From Fasciola hepatica (lineage: Eukaryota; Platyhelminthes; Trematoda; Plagiorchiida; Fasciolidae), in assembly GCA_948099385.1 (NCBI GenBank), contig CANUEZ040000179.1, positions 10,992,001-11,056,000 of the forward strand: DNA of 64,000 nt. Direction: 5' to 3'. Shown in pieces: positions 1 to 11,081 of this stretch. Below the pieces are notes generated by a model. The model saw nothing but the letters and a program-made list of their open reading frames with translations, ran no database searches and was not told the origin of the DNA. The position numbers were made by a program, and so were the translations under genes. Positions within the stretch are counted from its first letter, which is position 1. Each line of letters starts with the position of its first letter.

Positions 1-333
1 TCCGAATTCACAGAGTTCTGCCAGAAGTACACCAGGTGAATGCTAGCGTCTTCTGAGGTTTTACACCATCCTCCACATCGTTTTTTGCTTTTCAGTAATG
101 ATCTTTGCAACACCACCAGCCATATTCATACTTTTGCCGACGGCATTACCCTGAAGTGCTGTTTTCTACCCGTCTTCTCATTCCTCATCAGCGAGTATCC
201 CCCGCGATCGCTTCCATATTTCTGTGTTGCTGAATTCTGATGTTGATCGAATTGTTGCCCGGACTTCGGACAACCGTGTGTCCTTTAATGTTGCGGGAAC
301 TGCTAGTTTGTCCATCTCCCTAAAGAGAGACTT

Positions 334-747
334 TTAGTACCCAGGTCTCACTTTCGGCGTCACTACTTTTAGCTCCTCATCGTTCTTGGTTCTTCTTGGC
401 CTTTCATTGTCCGATTCCCTTCGCTGGTCCCCACATGGAACTGTTCTTGCCTCGAGATCATCAACAAATATTGATTTTCTTTTTTCGTGCCAGGAAGGTT
501 CACCGAACCTTTTGTTCCGTATAGATTCTTCCCGCATTTGAATACTCCAGTCAAGTTTGGGGCGGGACCCCATCTTCTTCATTATCCCTCTTCGACCGTG
601 TTTGACGTTAAGCGATGCGTCCCATCTGTGACCCTGTAATGACCCCAACTCTGCAATTGCTATCTCATCTTCAGCCAATTGCTCCATTCTCTCTTTTCTG
701 TCGGCGTACCTATGGATTCTTTCCTCAGGAACAGAAATACTTGTCAT
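334..747 (-). CDS. unassigned open frame, possible exon or relic
   Basis: An open frame of 137 codons (about 148 counting back to the preceding stop near 782) on the minus strand. The predicted peptide is charged, with a helix-like Glu/Arg/Lys-rich start and an Arg/Glu-rich end, which is less random than most frames here. I do not recognise a family. No convincing acceptor lies at its upstream edge and no poly(A) signal was noted. It could be an exon of an unknown gene, part of a transposon, or chance. Confidence 0.2.
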   Translation of the reverse strand: MTSISVPEERIHRYADRKERMEQLAEDEIAIAELGSLQGHRWDASLNVKHGRRGIMKKMGSRPKLDWSIQMREESIRNKRFGEPSWHEKRKSIFVDDLEARTVPCGDQRRESDNERPRRTKNDEELKVVTPKVRPGY

Positions 748-782
748 ATGCGTAATTTTTTGGGAAAATGCATTTCTCCTTC

Positions 783-1179
783 AGACTTTGGTGCTAGTTG
801 TGTTAAATCTGATCAACGTTTCCAACAACAAACCTGTTCACGCCGGCCCAATGTATTGTGTGTGCGCCTACTGTATTTACCACCAGTATCAGACTGCATC
901 GTAACCCGAGAAATCAGTCAACCAGATTCACATCGCACCAGATCACCGTTAAGGCCATGTCGGAATCAACCACTGTATCCAACTGGCATCTTACTACGGA
1001 ATTAGATACCCTTGATCTTTGCACTCAGGCGCGTCTTCTTCAGGTTTTCCGACTTCCGCTGACCGTAAACAATCATTGACCTGCCAACTGGTAAAACTGA
1101 TCACATGATAACGACAATCTGGTGTTTACATGATCATTTGGTTTCTGGTTGCATGTAATCTACATTGGTCTAGGAATGG
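783..1179. other. no supported gene
   Basis: Open frames on the plus strand are short and lack good splice borders. A short Met-initiated frame near 957-1064 superficially resembles a metaxin N-terminus but does not connect in a way that would keep the metaxin fold. I see nothing else here. Confidence 0.3.
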
Positions 1180-1640
1180 GTCTACAATGCGACAGTGCGC
1201 CGCGTTTCGCTTTGAGAATCTTGCGAATCCTGGTCGCTTTACGGTGAGAACGCTCGGCTATTTTTCGTATTCGACCACAAGTGCCTCTGAGGCACTGCTA
1301 GCTTTTGGTCGTAACACGGCGTGGGTAACGTTGAGGTTCGTTGTCATGGAATGGGTGTAGATAGCCCCTACTCTGCACCGCCTTTGGCAGCTTGGACACG
1401 TTTTACGCATGCATACTCATCGCCTACCATTTCCTGCTTTGTTTGCGCTTTCTAAGTGTAACTGGAAGAAGGGACGTGATGGCCTGATCATGATTTAGCG
1501 TAGTGGTGTAAAGTAGTTAATATCATCACTGGTCTCAGTTGGTGTGTCCCAACTCCCTAGTTAGGGTTCAAGGGAAGAAGATTGTCTTTGGTTCGAGACG
1601 TTGAACAATATGGCTCAGAACTGAAGCTAGTGGTTATGAA
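1180..1640 (+). mobile_element. RTE-like LINE fragment, C-terminal part
   Basis: Shifting between plus-strand frames recovers the conserved region after the reverse transcriptase of RTE elements: a VFDHKCL block near 1270, then LGHVLRMHTHRLP near 1400, then a WKKGRDG block, and ETLNNMAQN near 1600. Stops and frameshifts interrupt it, so it is dead. It lies just upstream of the first recognised metaxin exon, probably in an intron of that gene. Weak resemblances of this stretch to a metaxin N-terminus are explained by the RTE reading. Confidence 0.55.
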
Positions 1641-1922
1641 GCAATAAAAACACCCGTCAACATTGACGACTAAAGTAGCCGGGTAGTTGTTTTTTTTTGT
1701 TCGCCACAAACTGTTCATTGACTTGAATTAGTTGTTCTGACTCTTTATACTTCTTGGGGTTTGGAATACCTGTTGGTTCGGATACTGTTAGTACAGTTGA
1801 CCACTGTGGCTACGCGTTCATTCTGTTCTCATTGTTATTGTGATTTGTTTTCAAGCAAAGAAAACGCACCACGGAGTTGTTTTTTTTCCTCCAGTGTATA
1901 ATGTCCTCATTTCTCGTTGCAG

Positions 1923-1999
1923 TTGTACGGGTTGGCCAAACGATGCCTAACCGCTTTCTCCTATATTTTGGGCAAGAAAACATACTTCGTCGGAGATAG
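1923..1999 (+). CDS. metaxin, internal exon (end of GST-C-like linker helix)
   Basis: Seen: acceptor TTTCTCGTTGCAG, then 25 codons in phase 0 plus two bases AG, then donor GTAAGT. The peptide runs LYGLAKRCLTAF to GKKTYFVGD. Metaxins carry the same pattern just before the RPT/APAS-LDAxVF motif: a helix with a conserved Cys, then S.RLG...FFGD. The trailing AG joins the first base of the exon at 6310 to give Arg, producing GDR-PTAIDAYVF. Metaxins act with the SAM/TOB complex in outer-membrane protein import. The preceding exons, which would encode the Tom37-type N-terminal domain, were not found and are probably upstream of the window. Intron phase and motif order make this call strong. Confidence 0.85.
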
Positions 2000-2456
2000 G
2001 TAAGTCTGGAACTCTCCGTCGTGTTATTTATAAGCTAAGTTATTCTGAGCTTCCGCACACACACACACATTCGAAGTTAGGTCCCAAATAATCTGGTTGG
2101 ACGATCTAAATCGTTCCACTTTTTGTCTGGTTTGTTTTGAATACAACCGATGAGAGTATACGAAAGGATGTTATCTTTTAGTATTTAGTTTTTATCTTGC
2201 TTATTCACACACTCATTGCTTCTTATTGATTGTTTTTTAATCTCGTCTGCATTGTCCAGCAGACAAAGGATGATCTGACTGTCTATCCGCTCGGTGATTT
2301 GCTTTATTAAAGTTTGTCACTTTGCTTATCGAATGAAATAGAACGAAGAGGGACCATTATTTCTATTATATTTATTGGTCGTTTAATTGTTGGTATGAGA
2401 GCCTGAATCATGTAGATAGCGGAAATCCAGTTATCTTTTTCTCATCCAAAAGTTTA

Positions 2457-2532
2457 CGCCCCGAGCCGGAATCGAACCGGCGGTCTTCGGCATGGTAAGC
2501 GGAAGGTCACCGGTTCCATTCCAGCCCGTGAT
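2457..2532 (-). repeat. tRNA-like / SINE-type fragment in metaxin intron
   Basis: On the minus strand there is a clean T-arm-like hairpin, GCCGG-TTCGATT-CCGGC, which matches a pol III B box. The upstream half is too degraded for a complete cloverleaf. The plus strand also reads as a partial B box, so the element has a near-palindromic look. I take it to be a tRNA-derived SINE remnant rather than a working tRNA gene. Confidence 0.35.
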
Positions 2533-5500
2533 ACAAACCTTTAGATGACAAAAGTGCAAGTGAGCTTTCCACTATTCATCCCTAGTGGTATTTTGGACAA
2601 GTCCAATGCGTTGTTTCAAAAGTGGGTTGACGGCGAGTGCTACAGGTTCCGATGCCAAGCCTAATTCCCGTCTGCCCAAACTGCATAAGTGTTTTTTTCT
2701 TTGGAGGACCTTAACCGAGGTGTAGAATGTCCATCCCTACCCGGGTGCTCTTTTTTAGTCCCTTAAGAAGCGTTCGCGTTCCGCCTGCAGTGGACTGCAT
2801 TACCATCTCTATTCATCATCAACGCCCGTAGAAAATCGAGTTCAGTTCACACGAAGTATAGTTAGTAGCAAGTATGACTACTCACTCAGTATCAACACAC
2901 CGATCATCATCAAAAATCCACAAAAGCATTATGCAGCTGTTTCATATGACTTTCGGAATCAACAGCCAAAGTGTATCTGTCAGTGGAGTCTCAACTGGTA
3001 CTCCATTTCCGGGGGCACCCCCCAGGAGGATTTCGATTCTCACACACGTTCTCACCTGGCTATCTGCGTGTGACCTTCACGTAGACAGAACATAGTCTGG
3101 CGCCCATCCGTCGACCGTGGATGTAGGCTACCGTTACACAAACAACGTGTGAAGTCGATTTCACGATGGACGGACGTCGTCATCTCCGTAGGGTGCGGAC
3201 AAAATCGTCTGTAGGCTTCTTGTTCTGTGAGTAATCTACCGCAGGCCTGAATAGTTGCGTTGAATTAGAAATGATACTGTCTGCTTTTAGAGATTGATAC
3301 CTATTGTGAATATGCGCGTTTATTCGTTCTGCTTAACTTTTACTCTCCACTGCCAATGGTGGACTTAATTTTTCGTGGTCTAGGTAGATTGAAAACAAAC
3401 ATGTAGGAGAAATGTTTTCCTAATTAATTCGTTCGAAAACCTGCACCGTCGGAGCTTTCTTTGACAATAGACAGTGTGTGTCATGTGTGTAACAAACCTC
3501 TATTTCATGTGCAACCAACGGAGCAAATTGAAGAAGAGAACACGTGAGTAGGTGGTGTTCACACTGCAGCTGTTCTGGTTACGTAACCAGTACCTTACTA
3601 GCTCCTTTACCAAGATCACCTGTGATGTCGTTAATCTTCGTCCATGTAGTTGAATCGCTTGCACGCGTTTACGGTATTCATGCTGGCTCGGTCTTAGGAG
3701 ATGAATGCTCATCGCCTCGTCGGCTGCCGGCATCGTACAATGCACATAGTGCTTTGTGGGTCACAGTATAAGATCGGTCATGATGGAAAACTGAGCTCGA
3801 GAACAAGTGAGCCCGTACTAGCGCAGAACAGAACAACGAGAGGTACAGATCGCAACCACCAGTGAAGTCAGTTGAGATCGTCCATGGGAAGGGGCTTTTG
3901 TGGGTTCTTGGGGTAAGAGTCATGGTCACCGTTCGGGGGGACGAGGACAACGGGGTGCCTGCCGCACTTGGTGGTTTTCGTTCGAGGTTAGCACCGGGAC
4001 CTGGAATATAAAAGAAACAGAAAATAGGACTATGTACGGTCAGAAGTGCATTGGAGCATACGTAATACAATGATCCGCAAATTACCCATAGAAACACTAT
4101 TGATAACTGTGGTAACTGACTCGTCCTTCGCGGTGTTTTGTTCTCGCAGATGAGTATCAACTGTACTTGAAGCGACTGTATTTTCTACGTATCGGAGCCA
4201 CCGTGGTTGATATCCTTTGATATGTATTCTGAAATTTGGCTAGCTTGCACCATTGATGAAGTCGTTAAACGAAACTTGTCTTTATTCTGACTTCTGATGA
4301 TAGACGAAGTCGAAAAAATGCATCGTAGTTTGGTTGTGTTGAAAATGAATTTTCCTGTTGTGAGATTGAACACCAGTTTGCCTAACTACTGCATTACCTT
4401 GGAAAGACAGTTTGATAAACGGGTCTTTTTCTCCACACCAGTTATCCTTGTTGATTGTCGGACACTTCCCTCGTTTTCTCAGTAAATCTTTTCGGATAAA
4501 TATGATCTGTCAGTCGAACCAACGTACGTTAGTTCCGTCTTTATAGTGTCCTCTGAGTGGACGTACTAGTTTCAAGATTTATGACGTTGCACCAGGTGGC
4601 GTTCGCATTTGAGAAGAATAAAGCTGTAGTGGCTCGGGAGGAGTTTAGCCAACACATACTTCAGGCTATTTGATTAACGTGAAAGAATTAGAACATGGAA
4701 GGAAGCTATGAGTGAAATCAAAACATGCAGGAGTACAAATGAACGTATGATTTAGATGGTTCAGTACCGAGCGATCAGAACCGCATGTGTGCTTGACGGT
4801 CACAGATGGGAACGACATTCAATGGATCGGTTCGTTCACCGATCGACCGATGGTTGGGGTATGCCGTTGCATATTTGAATTGAGAATCAATTCATCAATT
4901 GTTCACCTGATGTGTGTCAAACAAATCAGACCGGGTAACTGGTTCATTGGGTTTGCATCGCTTCGACAGCGTGGGCTCTAGTCAAGTCGTCGGAACGAAT
5001 TCAAGGATGATGCATGCCGGTGATCAGCCCCACGGAAATCAGGCATAGGCGGGCGCGCAGTGAAAGCAGCCTCGACGAACGATTCACGTGACAGATTAAC
5101 CAATCACGGCAACGGTGGTAAGCTCCACGGACCGAAGATAGTGTCACGAGTGTTTGGGTAACGTTCACATCTGAAGCAGATTAAAAATTCTACTTGTATC
5201 GAAAAGTGGTTGGAAGACGGAAAGAGGTGGAGGCAGAGAAAGAAGACTAAATAATAGTATATAAAGGTTGAGGTCCAGTACGTGGGGACAGAAACGTGAT
5301 ATCGGGGGTTGACTGTCCGTGTTCAGGCCAGGCTTCAAAAGACCACGGAGAAGAAGCCTGCAAGGGGTAAGCTTCGTAGGATAAAATCCAAAATGAATGA
5401 AGACAATAAAATGATGTGTTCTGATTATAGAACAGTGGCTGTAATCGCGTGATTAACAACGGATCGTCGGTCAGACCAAAAGGGTTTATCTTGATCTCGG

Positions 5501-5693
5501 TGAAGACATATGTAGACCAAGACGAAATTCTCTCTGTAGGTTGTTCGTGGTGCCCTCGCTTCGCTTGGTTGCCTGCTGAAAAGACGATTTGCTAACGTCC
5601 AAAGCCGATGAAGAATTTACCCCTTATCGTGTTCAGTACCGTTTGAGCAGCCATCAAGGTCGCGGTTTACGTTCGTCGTTCACTCACCCCATG

Positions 5694-5890
5694 TATGACT
5701 GGGGACCTCACAGATCACAACACGCTCGAGTAACCGGCAGTGGTTATCATGGTAAATTTTCATGTGTTTCTGCGTTCGAGTCTTGCCGCCGCTGCCGTCG
5801 ATCACTTCTCCGTGCGGCAGTCTCTGCTTGGCCACGATCCCCCTTTCCAAAATATTCTGTCATTTTCTAATAATAAATAAAATACAAGTA
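5694..5890 (+). mobile_element. tRNA-derived SINE, family with AAAATATT tail (copy 1)
   Basis: An A-box-like stretch near 5733 (CCGGCAGTGGTTATCA) is followed by a B box GCGTTCGAGTC near 5772. About 70 bases later comes a tail containing CCAAAATATTCTGTCATT and AATAATAAATAAA. Copies at 28515 and 61990 share the B box followed by a GCCGTCGTGGCCGG-like block; the 28515 copy also shares the tail. It lies in the metaxin intron. Confidence 0.5.
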
Positions 5891-6309
5891 AAATATTTAT
5901 GGACAAGAAACGCGTGATTTTACGAACAGTATCTGTGTGCCAAAATGTGATTGGTTAGTCACAGACATATCGGAAAATTAAGCGTTTCTAACCTGTAAAT
6001 GTAATTATATTAGCCATGATGATGATGTCACCAAACACGAGCTTGTTCGCTATTCGTGTTTTCCTAGATGTTGGAACGGGATTATTCAATGAAGTGAAAT
6101 CCTATTACTACCAATGTTTGTGCTCCAAAACTACTAAAAATACCTTTCCCTCGTCTGCTCCGTAATTCGTGTAGCATCACGTCTCCGTATTTTTCACGTG
6201 TAATCTATGAACAAATATATGATTGTGCAATTCATCTCCCCACTTTCATGGAGATTAGTGGGATTGCATCTGCTCGATTATCAGATTCTTTTTCTCTTGT
6301 TTCGTCCAG

Positions 6310-6545
6310 ACCAACAGCCATTGATGCCTATGTGTTCTCCCGATTGTGGCCGTTATTGCACTATGAATCGCAGCAGGGCAATGTGAGTTGGCAGTCGATC
6401 GGTGGCACCGATGGTTCCGGCTCTGTTGCCCAGTCTGCTTCTCATCCACTGATCGCTCACGTGTTACAGTGCCCCAATCTGGTTGCACATTTTATTCGGA
6501 TCCAGAATGAATTTTTCCCCAAAGCAGCCGCACATTTCCGTCGAG
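6310..6545 (+). CDS. metaxin, GST-C-like domain exon
   Basis: Seen: a very strong pyrimidine tract ending in CAG at 6309, one base completing Arg from the previous exon, 78 codons, then a single G before donor GTGAAA. The reading has the metaxin signature PTAIDAYVFSRLWPLL, then a helix-loop-helix ending in HPLIAHVLQCPNLVAHFIRI and NEFFP. In known metaxins the same places hold P..LDA.VF.YL and L..HL..C.NL..F..RI...YFP. Between the two helices (about residues 24-50 of the exon) sits a Gly/Ser/Gln-rich stretch of about 25 residues that is longer than the usual loop. The trailing G joins AC of the exon at 7186 to give Asp. Function is inferred from the family: a mitochondrial outer-membrane import/assembly factor. 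Confidence 0.92.
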
Positions 6546-7185
6546 GTGAAATGAAGTTGTTTGTTTTTATTGTGGAAATGGTCTGTTTTTTCTTTCTTGC
6601 ATAAATCTTTCTCATTGAACAAATTGGGGTATCATATTGGTGAAGTAGTGTTGCACAATTATAAGTCACGTTGTTTTCCTCCTGGTTAATCACACACACA
6701 CGTCATGTTTCCGTCATTTTTGGCACATTCTGTCGTCGGGTCAAATAAGGAAACCGAGAGAGAAATGTGGATCGATCAAGAGTTGAGATTTTTTTAGCAA
6801 AGTGTCATTCTTGATGTGGATGCTCTCGGATACTGTTTCATTCTTTTCGAAAGTCAGCATTAGTGTTGGTACTGGGTTGAATATAGTGCGCCACACTTGC
6901 ATGCTGGTGAAGTAATTCAATCACTTCCTGGGTCCTGATAGGTAACTTTAGCTTTCCAATAGGTTTCAAGTTCACCGAACCCCTCGTAAACATGTGATCA
7001 TTGAATTGAAGAGAGACGGGGGGAGGGAAGGTTGACGAATGTCAGCTTTTTTCTGCATTCTCCTGTTTCGTTTTTTTTTCACTAGTACATTGGCTATCGT
7101 GAATCCATTTTCCTCATCACTGTTTCTCTCTTTCCCTCCCATTCCCCGACCGGTCTACACGTGTGTGTGTATGTGTACCTATCAG

Positions 7186-7334
7186 ACGAAACGCTGTTGC
7201 GGAAAACCAATCCAATAGGTGATGCGTTTGCTAATCATCCGGTTCGCGATTGCCTCTTGTTTGTTGGCCTTGCAGCTGGTGTGTTCGTTGCTTATGCACA
7301 TTCCAAAGGACTTATTCGAATCCTTCCGGATTGA
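7186..7334 (+). CDS. metaxin, terminal exon with C-terminal membrane anchor
   Basis: Acceptor TGTGTACCTATCAG is followed by AC, completing Asp with the G left at 6545, then 48 codons and stop TGA at 7332-7334. After a polar linker comes DCLLFVGLAAGVFVAYAHS, a hydrophobic segment of about 16-18 residues flanked by Arg/Asp and by a short His/Lys/Arg-containing tail. A C-terminal tail anchor fits metaxin-1/3-type proteins, which sit in the outer mitochondrial membrane facing the cytosol. Metaxin-2 lacks such an anchor, so I favour the MTX1/3 type. No canonical AATAAA was noted in the next kilobase, so the 3' end is undefined. Confidence 0.88.
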
Positions 7335-8639
7335 GTGCCACATGGATACGTAGATTTTAGTCATCCCTACTATTATCACTATTGTAATGATATTTTTGGT
7401 TTTCCCACCCCCTGTTCACAACCCCCCCCCCCTTACAACCCTGACGATACCATCTGTGGGTGGCGGTTGAACTCCGTTACTCGTGCGCAGTAGTTATTGA
7501 GGTTTATGTGATGTTCATTTACCGAACAAGTCAAACTAGTTATCTTCTCTCTCTCTCTCTCCTCTGGAGTGAATATAGATTGTAAATAATGGTCTGTTCT
7601 CTTCTATATTATGTGAAAGTTGGACGGGGTCAGTCAGGGCGGACACTAACTGTTTGTCTAATTATATATCAACTTTTTGATATTGAAAATAACGTCCTCC
7701 TAGCTGATCGGTGATAACAGATTGTGAACTGATAAAGAGTAGACGAAAAAGTTGGGTAGGTAAATTGATACCGATGAAAATGATGAGTGAACTCTGCTTG
7801 ATGGCATTTTGGTCGCGAGTAGAGACAGAGACGAACAACTCCTTCACTGGGCGGTTTTTTCAGCGTTTAGAACCCCATGGCATATCCAATGAGAAGCATT
7901 TTCGACGTCATTATTCCTCAGTTCATGGGTTACGGAATTCAAAATAACTAAATATCACCCGTTTAGAAGGATTCCGACGTCCAAGTAGACCACCTACTTC
8001 CCCAATCACTGAAGCTGTACGTGGATTTCTGTCGTTTGACTTTTAAGATACGATGGCGCTCTAAATCTCCTCACAGACCTAGTGTAACATAATTTCTGTC
8101 AAATATCAGTCTTCAAGAAAAGCAATCAGCTTATTGTTACAGCATGCAACAGAGAAATCTCAATCGTTGCTAATTCGTGTGTTCTATGGAGCCTTTTGCA
8201 CCAATCAGATTGCCTGATTTACAATGTGCTGAACACAAGTCTCCTACTGGCTGGTTGGGAAACGCCATCAATGTGGTAAAACAAAAACCATGCTTCTTGT
8301 TTTGAACGGCTTCTATTTGAATACCGGCTAGTAACTTTAGCCAGTCCGTGTTTTACACTGGGTGCTGCTTTCCGGTCGATGATTGTGTAGCGCTATTTGT
8401 TTCAATCTCTCGCCCAATCCTTTCGGTTTCCTCTTCTGTGCCTTCGTCGTCTCCTCTGTTTTCCTCATCATCGCTTTCGTCTGATTTTCTCAGATGAACC
8501 CCATTTTTTCTTATCCGGCGATCACCAGAGTGTATTGGGTTTGATTTCTTTGTTGCGCTCGATGGTGCCTCTCCTTTTGTCCGGCATTTTCTGTCGGTTC
8601 AATTAGTTGGATGCAGAGTGTATCACCGGGCTCGAGTGG
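7335..8639. other. metaxin 3' region and intergenic DNA
   Basis: Holds the unmarked 3' UTR of metaxin, a run of 11 C at 7422-7432 and a CT microsatellite near 7545-7560. Short open frames on both strands look random. No gene supported. Confidence 0.5.
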
Positions 8640-9130
8640 ATAAACTGGTTTATTGCCCAGATCGCAAAACCTTTTTCACCACCATACAGTTCTTTAGTTT
8701 CAGTTTAATTACCGACGACACCACGACATCTGGATCCAGTAAATCAGCATAAATGAGTGGGGTTGTGCGCTTTCGTTCCCCAAATAGACGTTGCATCGGG
8801 CCTGTTCCCACCGTTGCAGACGGCATGTTTCGAAGCTCAGGTAGAGCAATAAACAGATCTTTACCCTCGGTCTTGCATTTCTTGAATATCCTCGCCTGTT
8901 TTACCTCGCTTCTCGCTTCACCGTTGGACTGATTATAATGGGGCCGTGGCCGAAATGCCACAACTCTGAGAACTGTTGAATTTCCGTGCTCCGAAACTGA
9001 GGACCACCATGGAAAATCACTCTAACCGTTATTTCATGTCGTGCAAAGTTGGCTCGCAGTTTGTTGGTAATTTCTGCTTTTTTCTGTTCTCAGGAGGTCG
9101 ACTTCGAAGAAGTCACGATCTTCGGGTAAC
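8640..9130 (-). mobile_element. Ty3/gypsy-type integrase relic
   Basis: On the minus strand two overlapping frames together give an integrase core and C-terminal stretch. First comes ANFARHEI and a GGPQFRSTEIQQF block, where intact elements have the DNG..F.S..F segment. After a frame change comes HYNQSNGEA, the counterpart of the H.PQSNG.AER motif, then a KKCK..G helix, LPELRNMPSATVG, and a GERKRTTPL segment. The order matches retroviral-type integrases. The frameshift and stops show it is inactive. No LTRs or RT were found next to it. Confidence 0.65.
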
Positions 9131-11010
9131 TATTCTACCCGCGGTAACAAATATCCAACGCCACAATGTGCCAGGGTCGGTCTGATGCATCTCCGTCGGT
9201 TCTCTCGCTTGTTGTTAATCAAATTGCATGCATGATTCGCAATTTGCCACCATCTGTTTAACCTGCTGTGCCATACCCGGTCAGTAACGTCTCTCTGGCG
9301 TGGCTGTGTGTAAACGGTGTAACTGAAGCAGAACGTCTCTTCGAAGGGCTTGCGGGACCACTAAACGCTCACCTCAAAAAAATCAGCTCATCCTCTGTTG
9401 TTTACTCATCACGAATCTAGAAATGAGGTAATACTTTTGTCAATAGTTCTTTCGTCGCCCGGCCAACCTTCGCGGTAACGGGAACTTCGTCTCATCACAA
9501 CATTGTGTTATTGAATACCGAACATTTACATGTACCCTAAGGTTCTGTTTAGTTTTCCGATTGTCAGAGGTGTAAAGCGAATATCCCTAACTGTTTATGA
9601 AATCTGTCAATTGAGACTGAAAAGCTAAGAGTTGATCAATTCCGGTGGACTACGCTGTGGTTGCGACCGTCCGTTGTTTAAGGCCATCTTTTCTTAGCCC
9701 CTATTGACAAATTGTCCTAATCATTCTATATTTCGTACGCAACACTCCCATTGATAACATTGGACAATTCGTTGATAGAGCTTCCAACCGTTTATCTAAC
9801 TGGCACGGATAACCCTAGTCAAGTCGTGTTTACGTGTGCTTACTCTTACAAAATAAGTCTGGCGTATCATCGGTGAAAATCGGTCAGTCGACTACGAGCC
9901 AAGCTTGTGTATTCGATTGTAAACCTACCTTGAGAAAGGTTACTCACGGCAACGGAAAATCTGCCTGAATGCACTTCTGAAGGGATTCTGTCATCTAATG
10001 TCTAAAATTTATACAACTGCACATCTTCAGTCTTCTCACTATCTGAATTACATAAAAAGTAGTCACACTTTCGTGAGTTTTTCAGCTGATACCGAAGGAA
10101 TATTGAGATGCAATGAAATGTTTGCTAATCATATCACAAATCGTGGGTAGAAGACAATGGGACAAACTCGTTTCATATTGGGCTACTCAAACAGTGATAC
10201 AACTGAGAAATGTCATCGGTAGTCCGAGCATAAAACATTTGTCGTGGCCAACAATCTTACACCTCACTGTCTCCCATCGCACGTTTTCAGTCCGAAACTT
10301 TCAGTTATGTATGAACCAGCGTAAGTGGTAGATTAGACTTTTACATAATGCGATTAATCATGCAGAGTGAACGTTCGGAATGGCTTTGTTGTACAGTGTT
10401 CTTTGGGAACGGGTACACCCTATAACCACTAATTATATGAATCTCGTGGAAGCCAAGTATACAAAGAGATTCCCGTGCAATGATCTGGCTCTCAACATCT
10501 TTGATCCATCGTATGAGCTGCCCACTTAACGGCACTTACCCTTTCAAGGCCGATGTAGCTTTTGCAAAGTGGTATATGTTTACTCAGTAGTGTTGAACTT
10601 ACCAATCAGACTACGTGTTGAACCTGGCTATTGTTTTCGTCCAGTACCCGGCATACTGTGGTGAAACTAATATTTACATATTATTAGGAATAATCAGCTT
10701 CATGGCATAATTTTACTCCAGCCGTCATACAGGTATGGTAACCACGTTGAATAGCTATGGCGAAATGCACTAACTGCTATTGTCGTGTGCACAGTAACCT
10801 GTGCTTATCTCAAGCTTGGACATAATTTGTGTTTCCCGGTGATTGAGCGAATCCGATAGTTAAGGTTACGTGTCAGTCAAAGTAACGTGGAAGAATGTCG
10901 AAGGTGTTGATAAGTTCTACTCAATTTGCTTCTGGCTGACCGAACGGCGCCCCTATACGGTGTATAGGTATATCATTTAGTATTTAAGTTCAATAAACTA
11001 TTGGGAGTCA
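9131..11010. other. intergenic, nothing recognised
   Basis: Only short open frames without matching splice sites. No repeat with a second copy in the window was noticed. Confidence 0.4.
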
Positions 11011-11081
11011 GCCCGGATAGTCTTATGGTTAAGGTACCCGACCCACAATCGTTCACTCTGGGTTCGAGTCCCAGTTAGGGC
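11011..11081 (+). repeat. tRNA-like 71-nt element (pseudo-tRNA or SINE head)
   Basis: A 71-base unit. The ends pair as an acceptor stem (GCCCGGA with TTAGGGC, one mismatch and one G-T pair). There is an A-box-like TAGTCTTATGGTTAAGG and a perfect B box GGTTCGAGTCC in a T arm. The anticodon arm is poor: only three good pairs around a loop CCCACAA that would read CAC. The downstream flank (CTTGGTGAATGTGCATTG) is echoed by the minus-strand element at 44820-44960, so this is probably the head of a SINE family and not a functional tRNA-Val. Confidence 0.45.

Noticed and set aside
957..1324. Two plus-strand pieces that could be read as a metaxin N-terminus
   Set aside because: The second piece reads better, in another frame, as the RTE VFDH..CL region. 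The middle of the metaxin domain would be missing between it and 1923, so the real upstream exons must lie elsewhere.
5589..5870. 93-codon plus-strand frame in the metaxin intron
   Set aside because: Its 3' part is SINE sequence with a tail shared with the copy at 28515, and inserting it between 1999 and 6310 would break the conserved GDR-PTAIDAYVF junction.
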